From positions 4,588,001-4,652,000 of the forward strand of contig NC_014217.1 in NCBI RefSeq assembly GCF_000092925.1: a stretch of DNA of 64,000 bases, read 5' to 3'. Shown here piece after piece: positions 43,458-52,935 of the stretch; positions within the stretch are counted from its first letter, which is position 1; every line of letters starts with the position of its first letter. The stretch is from Ancylobacter novellus DSM 506 (GTDB lineage Bacteria; Pseudomonadota; Alphaproteobacteria; Rhizobiales; Xanthobacteraceae). The position numbers and the translations under genes are program-made. Under the pieces are notes generated by a model. It was not told where the DNA came from, made no database searches, and saw only the letters and a program-made list of their open reading frames with translations.

Positions 43458-43648
43458 GGTATTCACCTCCGCACTGCACGCCTGAGAGGTGAGCCTGTGC
43501 GGCGGCAGCGTCAAGCGGTGGGAATGCCGGATTGGCTATGTGCCTTGAATCGCGCTATTTTCGGTTGAATCGATTTGCGTGTCACATTATGGCCACGCCG
43601 GCACGGTTCACCGCCTCGTGTACCGCCGCCGAACAGGAAAGTGCGCAG

Positions 43649-44347
43649 ATGCCGACCATCGCTCTCGTCGACGACGATCGCAACATCCTCACCTCCGTGT
43701 CCATTGCCCTGGAATCCGAAGGCTACCGGATCCAGACCTACACGGACGGCGCGACGGCGCTGGACGGCTTCAAGACCAATCCACCGGATCTCGCCATCTT
43801 CGACATCAAGATGCCGCGCATGGACGGCATGGAGCTGCTGCGGCGCCTGCGCCAGAAGAGCGACATGCCGGTGATCTTCCTCACCTCCAAGGACGATGAG
43901 ATCGACGAGCTCTTCGGCCTGAAGATGGGCGCCGACGACTTCATCAAGAAGCCGTTCTCGCAGCGCCTGCTGGTCGAGCGGGTGAAAGCGGTGCTGCGCC
44001 GCGTCGCGCCGAAGGACGGCACCCTGCCGCGCGAGACCGACAGCGCCAAGGTGCTGGAGCGCGGCCAGCTCCGCATGGACCCTGAGCGCCACACCTGCAC
44101 CTGGAAGGGCGAGAACGTCACCCTGACCGTGACGGAGTTCCTCATCCTGCAGGCGCTCGCCACCCGCCCCGGCGTGGTGAAGAGCCGCAACGCGCTGATG
44201 GATGCGGCCTATGACGACCAGGTCTATGTCGACGACCGCACCATCGACAGCCACATCAAGCGGCTTCGCAAGAAGTTCAAGGTCGTCGACGACAATTTCG
44301 AGATGATCGAGACGCTCTATGGCGTCGGTTACCGCTTCAAGGAGTAG
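43649..44347 (+). CDS. chvI: Two-component response regulator ChvI
   Basis: A 232-residue OmpR-type regulator: receiver domain with acidic pocket LVDDD and phosphoacceptor Asp52 ([14 protein letters not shown]), Thr and Lys at [10 protein letters not shown] and DDFIKKPFS, then a winged-helix domain ([36 protein letters not shown]). Sequence and context identify ChvI, the global acid/envelope-stress regulator of Rhizobiales. ATG 43649 opens [10 protein letters not shown]. It overlaps or abuts chvG. Confidence 0.95.
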   Translation: MPTIALVDDDRNILTSVSIALESEGYRIQTYTDGATALDGFKTNPPDLAIFDIKMPRMDGMELLRRLRQKSDMPVIFLTSKDDEIDELFGLKMGADDFIKKPFSQRLLVERVKAVLRRVAPKDGTLPRETDSAKVLERGQLRMDPERHTCTWKGENVTLTVTEFLILQALATRPGVVKSRNALMDAAYDDQVYVDDRTIDSHIKRLRKKFKVVDDNFEMIETLYGVGYRFKE

Positions 44348-44354
44348 CGGCTCT

Positions 44355-46211
44355 TTGCTCGACCCCGAATCGACCCGCGTCGCGGCCGAGGACGACCGGC
44401 TGGACACGGGCCCCGAGGAGACGGCGGACGCCTCCGGTCCGGAGCGTCGCGCGGGGGTGCTCGGCGCGCTGCGCCGCGTGCGCAACTTCGTCGCCTTCAA
44501 GAGCTTTTCCAGCCTCACCCGCCGCATCGTGCTGCTCAATCTCGTGGGCATGGGCGCGCTGGTGTCGGGCATTCTCTATTTGTCCGAGTTCCGCGCCGGG
44601 CTGATCGACGCGCGCGTGCAGAGCCTTCTGGTGCAGGGCGAGATCATCGCCGGCGCCATCGCCGCCTCGGCGCAGGTCGAGACCAACGCCATCACCATCG
44701 ATCCCGAGCGCTTGCTCGAACTGCAGGCCGGCGAGAGCTATGGGCCGGGCGAGGAAGGCTTCGCGCCGCTCGAATTCCCGATCAATCCCGAGCGCGTCGC
44801 CCCGGTGCTGAAGCGCCTGGTCGAGCCGACGGGCACGCGCGCCCGCATCTATGATCGCGACGGTGCGCTGCTGCTGGATTCGCGCTCGCTCTATTCACGC
44901 GGCGAAATCCTGCGCTTCGACATGCCCGCTCCCAACGCGCCCAAGCCGAGCTGGATGGAGCGCGGCTGGAACGCCATGAAGATGTGGTTCGAGCGCGGCG
45001 ACCTACCGCTCTACAAGGAGCTCGGACCGAACAACGGCAAGGGCTATCCCGAGGTCACCGCCGCGCTCCTGGGCCAGAAGTCGAGCGCCGTGCAGGTCAA
45101 TGACCGCGGACAGGTCATCGTCTCGGTAGCGGTGCCGGTGCAGCGATTCCGCGCCGTGCTCGGCGCACTGCTGCTCTCGACGCAGGGCGGCGAGATCGAC
45201 GAGGCGGTGGCGGCCGAGCGCCTCGTCATCGTGCGCGTCTTCATCGTCGCCATGGTGGTGATGGTGGTGCTGTCGCTGCTGCTCGCCAGCACCATCGCCG
45301 GCCCGGTGCGCAAGCTCGCCGACGCGGCCGAGCGGGTGCGCCGGCGTACCCGCTCGCGCGTCGAGATCCCCGATTTCACCAGCCGCTCGGACGAGATCGG
45401 GCACCTTTCCGGCGCGCTGCGCGACATGACCGACGCGCTCTATACGCGCATCGAGGCGATCGAGAGCTTCGCCGCCGACGTCTCGCACGAATTGAAGAAC
45501 CCGCTGACCTCACTGCGCTCGGCAGTGGAGACGCTGCCGCTGGCCAAGACCGATTCCTCGCGCGGGCGGCTCATGGAAGTGATCCAGCACGACGTGAAGC
45601 GGCTCGACCGGCTCATCACTGACATCTCCGACGCCTCGCGGCTCGACGCCGAATTGCAGCGCCAGGAATCGGAGCCGGTCGACCTCGTGCGCCTGCTCAA
45701 CACTGTCACCGGTGTCCATAATGACGTGGTGCGCGGCGACGGCGTGCATGTGTCGGTCGCCTTCGAGCATGCGCCGGGCGCGAGCGACGAGTTCATCGTG
45801 CCGGGCCACGATTCCCGGCTCGGCCAGGTGATCAACAATCTGATCGACAATGCCCGCTCCTTCACCCCCAAGGGCGGCGAGGTGCGCGTGACCTGCCGGC
45901 GCCACCGCGACGCGGTGGAGATCATCGTCGACGATGACGGGCCGGGCATCCCTCCGCACGCGCTGACCCGTATCTTCGAGCGCTTCTACACCGACCGGCC
46001 GGAGGAGCAGGGCTTCGGCCAGAACTCCGGTCTCGGCCTGTCGATTTCGCGTCAGATCGTCGAGGCGCATGGCGGGCGGATCTGGGCGGAGAACCGGCCG
46101 ACCGAGGCCAAGAAGGTCCGGTCGAAGGCGAAGAGCAAATCTGCCGGCGCGTCCACTCCCGCGGAGAAGCCCGCCGGCGCGCGCTTCATCGTCCGCCTGC
46201 CGGCAAGCTGA
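44355..46211 (+). CDS. chvG: Two-component sensor histidine kinase ChvG
   Basis: A sensor kinase of 618 residues: first membrane helix (RIVLLNLVGMGALVSGILYL), a periplasmic domain of about 190 residues, the second helix (VIVRVFIVAMVVMVVLSLLL), HAMP, HisKA with His378 in DVSHELKNPLTSLRS, and HATPase with N box NNLIDNARSF and DDDGPGIPPHALTRIFERFY. A Lys/Ser/Ala-rich insert (KKVRSKAKSKSAG) precedes the C-terminus. TTG 44355 with AAGGAG 10 nt upstream is chosen; ATG 44319 inside chvI is possible. In rhizobia ChvG is inhibited in the periplasm by ExoR. Confidence 0.95.
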   Translation: MLDPESTRVAAEDDRLDTGPEETADASGPERRAGVLGALRRVRNFVAFKSFSSLTRRIVLLNLVGMGALVSGILYLSEFRAGLIDARVQSLLVQGEIIAGAIAASAQVETNAITIDPERLLELQAGESYGPGEEGFAPLEFPINPERVAPVLKRLVEPTGTRARIYDRDGALLLDSRSLYSRGEILRFDMPAPNAPKPSWMERGWNAMKMWFERGDLPLYKELGPNNGKGYPEVTAALLGQKSSAVQVNDRGQVIVSVAVPVQRFRAVLGALLLSTQGGEIDEAVAAERLVIVRVFIVAMVVMVVLSLLLASTIAGPVRKLADAAERVRRRTRSRVEIPDFTSRSDEIGHLSGALRDMTDALYTRIEAIESFAADVSHELKNPLTSLRSAVETLPLAKTDSSRGRLMEVIQHDVKRLDRLITDISDASRLDAELQRQESEPVDLVRLLNTVTGVHNDVVRGDGVHVSVAFEHAPGASDEFIVPGHDSRLGQVINNLIDNARSFTPKGGEVRVTCRRHRDAVEIIVDDDGPGIPPHALTRIFERFYTDRPEEQGFGQNSGLGLSISRQIVEAHGGRIWAENRPTEAKKVRSKAKSKSAGASTPAEKPAGARFIVRLPAS

Positions 46212-46212
46212 G

Positions 46213-46677
46213 ATGGCAGACGAGCTGCCACCGGCCGCCACCATTCACGCCTCCTGCGTGCGGGTGGGCGCGCAGGGCGTGCTGATCCGCGGACCGTCGG
46301 GCGCCGGAAAGTCCCATCTCGCCTTCGCGCTGATCCTCGCCGGCCGTTCCGGCCTCGTGCCGCCGGCAGAGTTGGTTGCCGATGACCGCGTCGTGCTGAC
46401 GCGGCGCGGGACGCGGCTTTTCGCCGCCGCGCCGCACAATCTCGCCGGCCTTATCGAGATAAGGGGCGCCGGCCTCAGGCGGCTACCGCCTCTTGCCGAG
46501 GCGGCGGTCGACCTTGTCGTCGATCTCGGGGCGCCGGACGCCGCCCGGCTGCCGCCACCGGAGGCGCTGCGCACGCAGATCGAGGGAGTGGAGATCGAAC
46601 GCCTGCCGGTGTTTACCGGGGGTGATCCGCTGCAGCAGGTGCTGGCGCTGCTGCTCACCGGGCCGGCCCTGAGCTGA
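46213..46677 (+). CDS. hprK: Short HPr kinase/phosphorylase
   Basis: A 154-residue catalytic-core-only HprK, as usual in alphaproteobacteria. Walker A is GPSGAGKS (27-34) and the family signature LIEIRGAGLRRLPPL follows. It phosphorylates HPr on a serine (Ser52 in the HPr gene at 47267) using ATP, and reverses it. It starts 1 nt after the chvG stop, so the two-component system and the regulatory PTS are in one operon. Confidence 0.93.
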   Translation: MADELPPAATIHASCVRVGAQGVLIRGPSGAGKSHLAFALILAGRSGLVPPAELVADDRVVLTRRGTRLFAAAPHNLAGLIEIRGAGLRRLPPLAEAAVDLVVDLGAPDAARLPPPEALRTQIEGVEIERLPVFTGGDPLQQVLALLLTGPALS

Positions 46678-46868
46678 GCAAGGATGTGCGTGGCAAGCGC
46701 AGGGTGCCCACGGCAAGGTGTCGACGGTTTTTCCCCAGCGGCACTTGCCATTCGTGTGCGGTGCAACGATGATGTGCGCCCCGCGAAGGGGGCGGGCGGA
46801 TCGGCGATCTTGGGCGCCCCCGCAAAAGAATGTGCAAGTCGCGCCGGATGGGCGCGCGGCGGAGCAGG

Positions 46869-47270
46869 ATGATAGGCCTCGTACTTGTAACGCACGGACG
46901 CCTTGCCAGCGAGTTCCGTGCCGCGCTCGAACACGTGATGGGACCGCAATCCCAGATCGAGACGATCACCATCGGTCCGGATGACGACATCGAGCGGCGG
47001 CGCCTCGACATCGTCGAGGCGGTCGCTGCGGTGAACAGCGGCGAGGGCGTCGTCATCCTCACCGACATGTTCGGCGGCACGCCCTCCAACCTCGCCATCT
47101 CGGTCATGACCTCGCCCGATATCGAGGTGGTCGCCGGCATCAATCTGCCCATGCTGGTCAAGCTCGCCACCGTGCGCGCCGAGGTGCCGATGCCCGAGGC
47201 GGTGGCGCAGGCGCAGGAGGCGGGGCGCAAATACATCAATATCGCCAGCCGCGTGCTGGCGGGGAAATGA
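46869..47270 (+). CDS. PTS EIIA component, mannose (Man) family
   Basis: A 133-residue EIIA-Man domain: MIGLVLVTHGRLASEFRAAL with phospho-acceptor His9, and VVILTDMFGGTPSNLAISVM. With HPr and HprK and no sugar permease nearby, it belongs to the regulatory PTS that senses phosphoenolpyruvate and carbon/nitrogen status rather than importing sugar. In relatives the EIIA-Man protein contacts ChvG/ChvI-type signalling or other kinases. ATG 46869. The 191-bp gap before it has no gene. Confidence 0.93.
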   Translation: MIGLVLVTHGRLASEFRAALEHVMGPQSQIETITIGPDDDIERRRLDIVEAVAAVNSGEGVVILTDMFGGTPSNLAISVMTSPDIEVVAGINLPMLVKLATVRAEVPMPEAVAQAQEAGRKYINIASRVLAGK

Positions 47271-47554
47271 CCGTGACGATGACCGCGGTCCGGCGCGAAC
47301 TCGCCATCCTCAACAAGCGTGGCCTGCATGCGCGCGCCTCTGCCAAGTTCGTTCAGACGGTCGAGCGCTTCAATGCCGAGGTGCGCGTCACCCGCGCCGG
47401 CGAGACCGTGGGCGGCACCTCCATCATGGGGCTGATGATGCTCGCCGCCGCGCCCGGCACCAGCATCCTGGTCGAGGCCAGCGGGCCGGACGCGCAGGCG
47501 GCGCTCGAGGCGCTCGACGCGCTCGTCGCCGACCGCTTCGGCGAGGGCGAATAA
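47267..47554 (+). CDS. ptsH: Phosphocarrier protein HPr
   Basis: A 95-residue HPr. RGLHARASAKFVQT holds His21, the site phosphorylated by EI. GGTSIMGLMML holds Ser52, the HprK target. It overlaps the EIIA gene by 4 nt (ATGA). It passes phosphate to EIIA-Man. EI is not in this window. Confidence 0.96.
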   Translation: MTVTMTAVRRELAILNKRGLHARASAKFVQTVERFNAEVRVTRAGETVGGTSIMGLMMLAAAPGTSILVEASGPDAQAALEALDALVADRFGEGE

Positions 47555-47686
47555 ACCTCGCGCCATAGGCTGCGACTGTCACATAAAGACATCTTTATAT
47601 CGTTATTGTGTTTCCCTGGCCGGGCTGCTATCACCCGGCAAGCTCATCCGCGCGAGCTGCGCGCCAAGGCAGAAGGGACGCCGCAC
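47555..47686 (+). promoter_or_regulatory. ahcY leader with a perfect ATAAAGA dyad and GC hairpins
   Basis: Perfect inverted repeat ATAAAGA (47583-47589) / TCTTTAT (47592-47598) with a 2-bp centre, 89 bp before the ahcY start. A symmetrical AT-rich operator in this position suggests control by a methionine-cycle repressor such as an ArsR-type SahR; that assignment is inference. Downstream in the leader, GCCGGG...CCCGGC and AGCTC...GAGCT stems could form in the RNA, but no known SAH or SAM riboswitch consensus is recognised. Confidence 0.5.
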
Positions 47687-49093
47687 ATGGCCATCGCCAG
47701 CGACTACATCGTCAGGGACATCGGCCTCGCCGATTTCGGCCGCAAGGAGATCGACCTCGCCGAGACCGAGATGCCGGGCCTGATGGCCATCCGCGCCGAA
47801 TACGGCCCGTCGCAGCCGCTGAAGGGCGCGCGCATCGCCGGCTCGCTGCACATGACCATCCAGACCGCGGTGCTGATCGAGACGCTGAAGGCGCTCGGCG
47901 CCGATGTGCGCTGGGTGTCGTGCAACATCTTCTCGACCCAGGACCATGCCGCCGCCGCCATCGCCGCCGCCGGCACGCCGGTCTTCGCCTTCAAGGGCGA
48001 GACGCTGACCGAATACTGGGACTTCACCGCCAAGCTGTTCGACTGGCACGGCGGCGGTGTCCCGAACATGATCCTCGACGACGGCGGCGACGCCACCATG
48101 CTCGTGCATCACGGCCTGCGCGCCGAGAACGGCGACACGGCGTTCCTCGACAAGGCGGAGTCCGAGGAAGAGGTGATCTTCTTCGCCCTGATCAAGAAGC
48201 TGCTGGCCGAGAAGCCGAAGGGCTGGTTCGCCGAGGTCGCCAAGTCGATCAAGGGCGTCTCGGAAGAGACCACCACGGGCGTGCACCGGCTCTACAAGCT
48301 CGCCGAGCAGGGCAAGCTGCTGTTCCCGGCGATCAACGTGAACGACAGCGTCACCAAGTCAAAGTTCGACAACCTCTATGGCTGCCGTGAATCGCTGGTC
48401 GACGCCATTCGCCGCGGCACCGACGTGATGCTGGCCGGCAAGGTCGCCTTCGTCGCCGGCTTCGGCGATGTCGGCAAGGGTTCGGCCGCCTCGCTGCGCC
48501 AGGCCGGCGCGCGCGTCATCGTCTCCGAGGTCGATCCGATCTGCGCCCTGCAGGCGTCGATGGAAGGCTATGAGGTGGCGACCATCGAGGACGCCTTCTC
48601 CCGCGCCGACATCTATGTCACCGCCACCGGCAACCGCGACATCATCACCGTCGACCATATGCGGCAGATGAAGGACCGGGCGATCGTCTGCAACATCGGC
48701 CACTTCGACAACGAGATTCAGGTCGCCGGCCTGAAGAATTTCAAGTGGAACAACATCAAGCCGCAGGTGGACGAGATCGAGTTCCCGTCCGGCAACCGCA
48801 TCATCCTGCTGTCGGAAGGCCGTCTGGTGAACCTCGGCAACGCCATGGGCCACCCGTCCTTCGTGATGTCGTCCTCCTTCTCCAACCAGACGCTCGCCCA
48901 GATCGAGCTCTGGGCGAACCCCGGCAAATACGAGAAGAAGGTCTACACCCTGCCGAAGTTCCTCGACGAGAAGGTCGCCGCGCTGCACCTGGAAAAGCTC
49001 GGCGTGAAGCTGACCAAGCTGCGTCCCGAGCAGGCCGATTATATCGGCGTGCCGGTCGAGGGCCCGTTCAAGCCGGACCACTATCGGTATTGA
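47687..49093 (+). CDS. ahcY: Adenosylhomocysteinase
   Basis: A 468-residue S-adenosylhomocysteine hydrolase. It has [55 protein letters not shown] and the NAD-binding glycine loop [15 protein letters not shown], and ends in the family-typical KPDHYRY. It splits S-adenosylhomocysteine to adenosine and homocysteine, keeping methylation running. ATG 47687 follows AGAAGGGACG. It is separated from the PTS operon by its own promoter/operator region and followed by a strong terminator. Confidence 0.98.
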   Translation: MAIASDYIVRDIGLADFGRKEIDLAETEMPGLMAIRAEYGPSQPLKGARIAGSLHMTIQTAVLIETLKALGADVRWVSCNIFSTQDHAAAAIAAAGTPVFAFKGETLTEYWDFTAKLFDWHGGGVPNMILDDGGDATMLVHHGLRAENGDTAFLDKAESEEEVIFFALIKKLLAEKPKGWFAEVAKSIKGVSEETTTGVHRLYKLAEQGKLLFPAINVNDSVTKSKFDNLYGCRESLVDAIRRGTDVMLAGKVAFVAGFGDVGKGSAASLRQAGARVIVSEVDPICALQASMEGYEVATIEDAFSRADIYVTATGNRDIITVDHMRQMKDRAIVCNIGHFDNEIQVAGLKNFKWNNIKPQVDEIEFPSGNRIILLSEGRLVNLGNAMGHPSFVMSSSFSNQTLAQIELWANPGKYEKKVYTLPKFLDEKVAALHLEKLGVKLTKLRPEQADYIGVPVEGPFKPDHYRY

Positions 49094-49113
49094 TCGACAT
49101 CGATCCACGACGG

Positions 49114-49142
49114 AAAAGGGCGCCCTCGCGGCGCCCTTTTTT
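49114..49142. terminator. Bidirectional intrinsic terminator
   Basis: AAAAGGGCGCC (49114-49124) pairs with GGCGCCCTTTT (49130-49140), loop CTCGC, with a T-run to 49142 on the plus strand and an A-run on the other side. It ends ahcY and, read from the other strand, the convergent GNAT gene. Confidence 0.92.
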
Positions 49143-49148
49143 GTGGCC

Positions 49149-49637
49149 TCACAGTTCCTTCTGCATCAGCACCAGATCGAGCCGGTTCCCGAACTTTATG
49201 CCGATGCCGGGCATGTAGGCGCTCTGCACGAAGCCGAGCTTCGTATGCAGCGCCAGCGAGGCCTCGTTGCCGGCGGTGATGCCGCCGATCATCACCTTCT
49301 TGCCGATCGCACGCGCCGGCTCGAACAGAGCCTCGACGAGCCGGCGCCCCAGCCCGCGACCCTGCGCATGCTCGGCCACATAGACCGAATGCTCGACGCT
49401 GATGCGGAAGCCCTCGAAGGGGCGGAAATCGCCGAAGCTGGCATAGCCGAGCACCTCGCCGGCCTCCTCGGCGACGATGACCGGATAGGACTTGGCCTGC
49501 CGGTCGCGCAGCCAGCCGAGCCGGCCGGAAAGATCGGTCGGGGTGTCGTTCCAGATCGCCGTCGAGTTCAGCACCGCGTAATTGTAGATGGCGAGGATGC
49601 CGGGCAGGTCGGCGTCGACGGCGTCGCGTAGCATCAT
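49149..49637 (-). CDS. GNAT N-acetyltransferase, phosphinothricin-acetyltransferase-like
   Basis: A 162-residue GNAT protein. MLRDAVDADLPGILAIYNYA and STAIWNDTPTDLSGR are typical of the PAT/Bar subgroup. The acetyl-CoA loop is EHAQGRGLGRRLVEALFE, with HTKLGFVQSAYMPGIGIKFG near the end. It may acetylate methionine sulfoximine/sulfone or phosphinothricin-like amino acids; the substrate is unproven. ATG 49637 is chosen over longer readings without protein character. Confidence 0.85.
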   Translation of the reverse strand: MMLRDAVDADLPGILAIYNYAVLNSTAIWNDTPTDLSGRLGWLRDRQAKSYPVIVAEEAGEVLGYASFGDFRPFEGFRISVEHSVYVAEHAQGRGLGRRLVEALFEPARAIGKKVMIGGITAGNEASLALHTKLGFVQSAYMPGIGIKFGNRLDLVLMQKEL

Positions 49638-49753
49638 GGTGTTCACCTTACGCGGGCAGGCCGCTATTTTCCACGCCCGCCGCTGGCATGACGCTCCCGC
49701 CTCCCCATATCCAACTTTCGCGGCGCTGCCGCTGAGGAGGAAAGACCAAGGCA

Positions 49754-50065
49754 ATGAGCTCGACCGATCCCTTCGATCGCATGCGTTTCACCGTCCGCCG
49801 GGTGAGTTGGTGGCAGGTGGCGCTCGTCGTGGCCGTTGCGCTGGCCATCGGCACCGCATTGGCGGTGGTGGCGGCGAGCGTGTTCCTCGTTGTCTTCCCC
49901 ATCGTGGTGATCGCCGGCCTCGCCTATCGCCTGTTCGGCGGGCGCAAGCGCGCCGGCACCGAAGCGGGGCCGACCATCATCGACGCCGAATACCGCGTAT
50001 TGTCGCCGGAAGAGGCGGCGCGGGCGGACGAGGAACGCTGGGATCCGGACCGGCGCCTGCGCTGA
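49754..50065 (+). CDS. Small membrane protein (103 aa)
   Basis: Starts MSSTDPFDRMRFTVRRVSWW. One or two hydrophobic segments at residues about 20-58 (VALVVAVALAIGTALAVVAA, FLVVFPIVVIAGLAYRLFGG) are followed by a cytoplasmic tail with IIDAEYRVLSPEEA. That tail motif is common in small inner-membrane proteins of this order. Function unknown. Divergent from the GNAT gene. Confidence 0.65.
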   Translation: MSSTDPFDRMRFTVRRVSWWQVALVVAVALAIGTALAVVAASVFLVVFPIVVIAGLAYRLFGGRKRAGTEAGPTIIDAEYRVLSPEEAARADEERWDPDRRLR

Positions 50066-50077
50066 GGCGCGGCTGCC

Positions 50078-50851
50078 TCACTTCTCGACGAAGGCCTTCT
50101 CGATCACGAAGTCGCCCGGCTCGGTGGTCGAGCCTTCCTCGAAGCCCTTGTCCTTCAGGATCACGCGCATGTCGTCGAGCAGCTGCGGGCTGCCGCACAG
50201 CATGATGCGGTCGTCCTCCTTGCTGAGCGGCGGCAGGTCGAGGTCCTGGAACAGCTTGCCCGACGTGATCAGGTCGGTGATGCGGCCCTGATTGTGGAAG
50301 GGCTCGCGCGTCACGGTGGGGTAGTAGACCAGCTTCTCCAGCACCAACTCGCCGAAATACTCGTTCTGCGGCAGCTCCTCCTCGATCAGCTCGCGATAGG
50401 CGAGCTCGGCGACGGTGCGCACGCCGTGGACGAGGATGACCTTCTCGTAGTTCTCGTAGGTCTCCGGGTCCTTGATCAGGCTGAGGAAGGGCGCGAGCCC
50501 CGTGCCGGTGGCCAGCAGGTAGAGCCGGCGGCCGGGCACCAGATAGTCCACCAGCAGCGTGCCGGTCGGCTTGCGCCCGACGATGATCTCGTCGCCCACC
50601 TTCAGATGCTGTAGCCGCGAGGTGAGCGGGCCGTTCGGCACCTTGATGGAGAAGAACTCCATCGTCTCCTCGTAATTGGCGCTGGCGATGGAATAGGCGC
50701 GCAGCAGCGGCTTGCCGTCGACCGGGAGGCCGATCATCACGAACTGCCCGTTCTTGAAGCGCAGCGCGGGGTCGCGCGTGGTGGTGAAGGTGAACAGGTT
50801 GTCCGTCCAGTGGTGCACGGACAGGACGCGCTCGTGATGGAGATTGCTCAT
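50078..50851 (-). CDS. fpr: Ferredoxin/flavodoxin--NADP+ reductase
   Basis: A 257-residue Fpr: FAD-binding barrel with LLRAYSIASANYEETMEFFS, then the NADP domain with LLATGTGLAPFLSLI and IMLCGSPQLLDDMRVILKDK, ending FVEK. It exchanges electrons between NADPH and ferredoxin or flavodoxin and is linked to oxidative-stress defence. ATG 50851. It is convergent with the small membrane protein gene (12-bp gap). Confidence 0.95.
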   Translation of the reverse strand: MSNLHHERVLSVHHWTDNLFTFTTTRDPALRFKNGQFVMIGLPVDGKPLLRAYSIASANYEETMEFFSIKVPNGPLTSRLQHLKVGDEIIVGRKPTGTLLVDYLVPGRRLYLLATGTGLAPFLSLIKDPETYENYEKVILVHGVRTVAELAYRELIEEELPQNEYFGELVLEKLVYYPTVTREPFHNQGRITDLITSGKLFQDLDLPPLSKEDDRIMLCGSPQLLDDMRVILKDKGFEEGSTTEPGDFVIEKAFVEK

Positions 50852-51015
50852 TTACAATCCATATAAGTGGAAACTTCCGAACAAACTGGAAGTCCATGTA
50901 GTTCCGGGCGCCCGGTTTACTGCGCATTCGGTCCGCTGTCGACCCTTGCTTGCGTGCTGACGCGCTATGGAAAGAACATGTGTAGCTCGGGCTCGGCCGG
51001 CCATGAGGAGGATCA

Positions 51016-51441
51016 ATGTTCAGCCACATCAATCTCGGCGCGCGGGATCTTGCGCGGATGACCGCCTTCTACGACGCCGTGCTGGCCCCGCTCGGCCTCG
51101 TGCGGGTCGATGTCGAGGACGATGGCGGCCCGGCCGGCGCGATGTGGACCCTGCCCGGCCAGCACTGGCCGCAATTCTTCGTGCAGCTGCCGTTCAACGG
51201 CCTGCCCGCCACCTGGGGCAACGGCACGCAGGTGAGTTTCGCCGCGCCATCGCCGGCGGCGGTGGATGCCGCTTGGCAGGCCCTCGTCGACAATGGCGGC
51301 GTCGACGAAGGCGAGCCGGGCCTGCGGCCGAACTACGCGCCGGACTATTACGGCGCCTATGGCCGCGACCCGGAAGGCAACAAGCTGTGCTTCGTGCACA
51401 TGGCCGAGCTGGAGCATCTGACGGTGCGGGCGGGGGCGTGA
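51016..51441 (+). CDS. VOC (glyoxalase/bleomycin-resistance) family protein
   Basis: A 141-residue vicinal-oxygen-chelate protein. The first beta-alpha-beta-beta unit begins MFSHINLGARDLARMTAFYD, with a candidate metal His4. The second ends RDPEGNKLCFVHM. Possible functions are lyase, dioxygenase or resistance protein; the substrate is not evident. AGGAG precedes the ATG. It is convergent with the cyclase gene. Confidence 0.85.
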   Translation: MFSHINLGARDLARMTAFYDAVLAPLGLVRVDVEDDGGPAGAMWTLPGQHWPQFFVQLPFNGLPATWGNGTQVSFAAPSPAAVDAAWQALVDNGGVDEGEPGLRPNYAPDYYGAYGRDPEGNKLCFVHMAELEHLTVRAGA

Positions 51442-51453
51442 GAGCCTGCGGGT

Positions 51454-52935
51454 TCAGCGCGCGATATCGCTGTTGCGCTTGGCCTCGTACATCAGCGCGT
51501 CGGCCCGCTTGACCACCACTTCGAGCCGCTCGCCCGGCGTGCTGGTCGCCATGCCGATCGAAAGGCTCAGCGTCGAGGCGGAATAGAACTGGTTGTTGAG
51601 CACCACGAGCTGGGTGATGTTCTCCATCACCGCCAGCCCGCCATCCTCGTCGACGCCCGGCAGCAGCACGGCGAACTCGTCGCCGCCGATGCGGGCGGCG
51701 CAGTTGGGCTTGTCGATGGCCTTGCCCAGCACTTCGCCCGCGCGGCGCAGCAGCGTGTCACCGGCGGCGTGGCCGAGCTGGTCGTTGACCTGCTTCAAAT
51801 CGTTCAGGTCGATCATGATGACGGTGACCGGGAACGGACCGCGCCGCTCCAGCCGGTTCAATTCGTCGACATAGAAGGAGCGATTGTAGAGCTTGGTCAG
51901 CACGTCGTGCTTGCCGAGATATTCGAGATAGGCCTCGGCCTTCTTGCGTGCGGTAATGTCGGTGAGCGCCACCTGCACCAGCGACCAGTCGTGCTCGTGG
52001 CCCGGCAGCACCGAGAATTGCAGGTGCACGTGCAGCTCGTCGCCGCCGAGCGTGTAGTTCACCACCTCGCGCGCGTGGAACAGCTTGCCGTTCCACAGAT
52101 CGATCAGTTGCTCGCGGAAATGGCGCTGCATGTCCTCGCGGAATACGCTCGCCGTGTCGGCGATAAGCTGCGTCTTGCTGTCGGCGCCGAACATTTCCAG
52201 CGTGTGCTGGTTGACGTCGATGATGCGGATCTCGCTGATGCAGCGCTGGACGAATTCCGGGTGCACGTCGGTGAAGACGCGGAAATCGGAGATGCCGCGC
52301 AGGCGCACATCGTCCATCAGCTGCTTGATGGTGGAGAAGTCCTCGACCCACAGCGACACCGGCGAATGCTGGAACAGGCCCTGCGCATATTCCTCGGCGC
52401 GGGCGGCCTGCCGGCGGGCCGTCTCGCGCTCGGTGACGTCCTCGGCGGAGAGCAGCACGCGCTCGAGCGTCTCCTCATGGCCGGGCAGGACGAGGCCCTT
52501 GAGCTGGATGTCGAGGCGCTGGCCGCTCAGCGTGTAGTTGACGGCCTGGCTGGCGAAGCTGGTGTAGCCGTCCCAGAGCTGCGCCAGCTCCTCGATATGG
52601 GTCTTCAGCATATCGCCGCGGAACACCTTGTCGAGATTGTCGACGAGGTGGTCGAGGCTGTCGGCCTCGAACAGGCTCAGCGTGCGCTGGTTGACCTTCA
52701 GCACCTTGATGCGCTGCGAACATTCCGCCACCCGCTCGGGCCGGCCGCGCAGATGGTCGCGCAGAGAGGAGACGCCCTGCGCCCGCCAATGGTCGAACAG
52801 CTGCTTGACGCCGCTGAAGTCCTCCAGCCAGAGCGAGATCGGCGCCAGCTCGAACATCTCGACATGGTCGCTGGCCGAGGCCGGAGCGTCCACCTCGTCT
52901 TCCAGCTGCGGCATCGTCGTCTTACTCGGCTTCAT
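51454..52935 (-). CDS. Diguanylate cyclase with two tandem PAS-like domains
   Basis: A 493-residue protein. Two homologous sensory domains are duplicated in tandem: FELAPISLWLEDFSGVKQLF (about 28) and FQHSPVSLWVEDFSTIKQLM (about 190), each with VNQRTL/VNQHTL and a beta-rich end. A GGDEF domain follows, with IGGDEFAVLLP (GGDEF at 417-421) and LSLSIGMATS. The intact GGDEF motif predicts c-di-GMP synthesis. No RxxD inhibitory site is seen just before it. No membrane helix is visible, so it is soluble. ATG 52935 is chosen from several upstream options. Confidence 0.9.
   Translation of the reverse strand: MKPSKTTMPQLEDEVDAPASASDHVEMFELAPISLWLEDFSGVKQLFDHWRAQGVSSLRDHLRGRPERVAECSQRIKVLKVNQRTLSLFEADSLDHLVDNLDKVFRGDMLKTHIEELAQLWDGYTSFASQAVNYTLSGQRLDIQLKGLVLPGHEETLERVLLSAEDVTERETARRQAARAEEYAQGLFQHSPVSLWVEDFSTIKQLMDDVRLRGISDFRVFTDVHPEFVQRCISEIRIIDVNQHTLEMFGADSKTQLIADTASVFREDMQRHFREQLIDLWNGKLFHAREVVNYTLGGDELHVHLQFSVLPGHEHDWSLVQVALTDITARKKAEAYLEYLGKHDVLTKLYNRSFYVDELNRLERRGPFPVTVIMIDLNDLKQVNDQLGHAAGDTLLRRAGEVLGKAIDKPNCAARIGGDEFAVLLPGVDEDGGLAVMENITQLVVLNNQFYSASTLSLSIGMATSTPGERLEVVVKRADALMYEAKRNSDIAR

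Noticed and set aside
47606..47686. SAH or SAM riboswitch in the ahcY leader
   Set aside because: GC stems are present but the conserved core sequences of those classes were not found.
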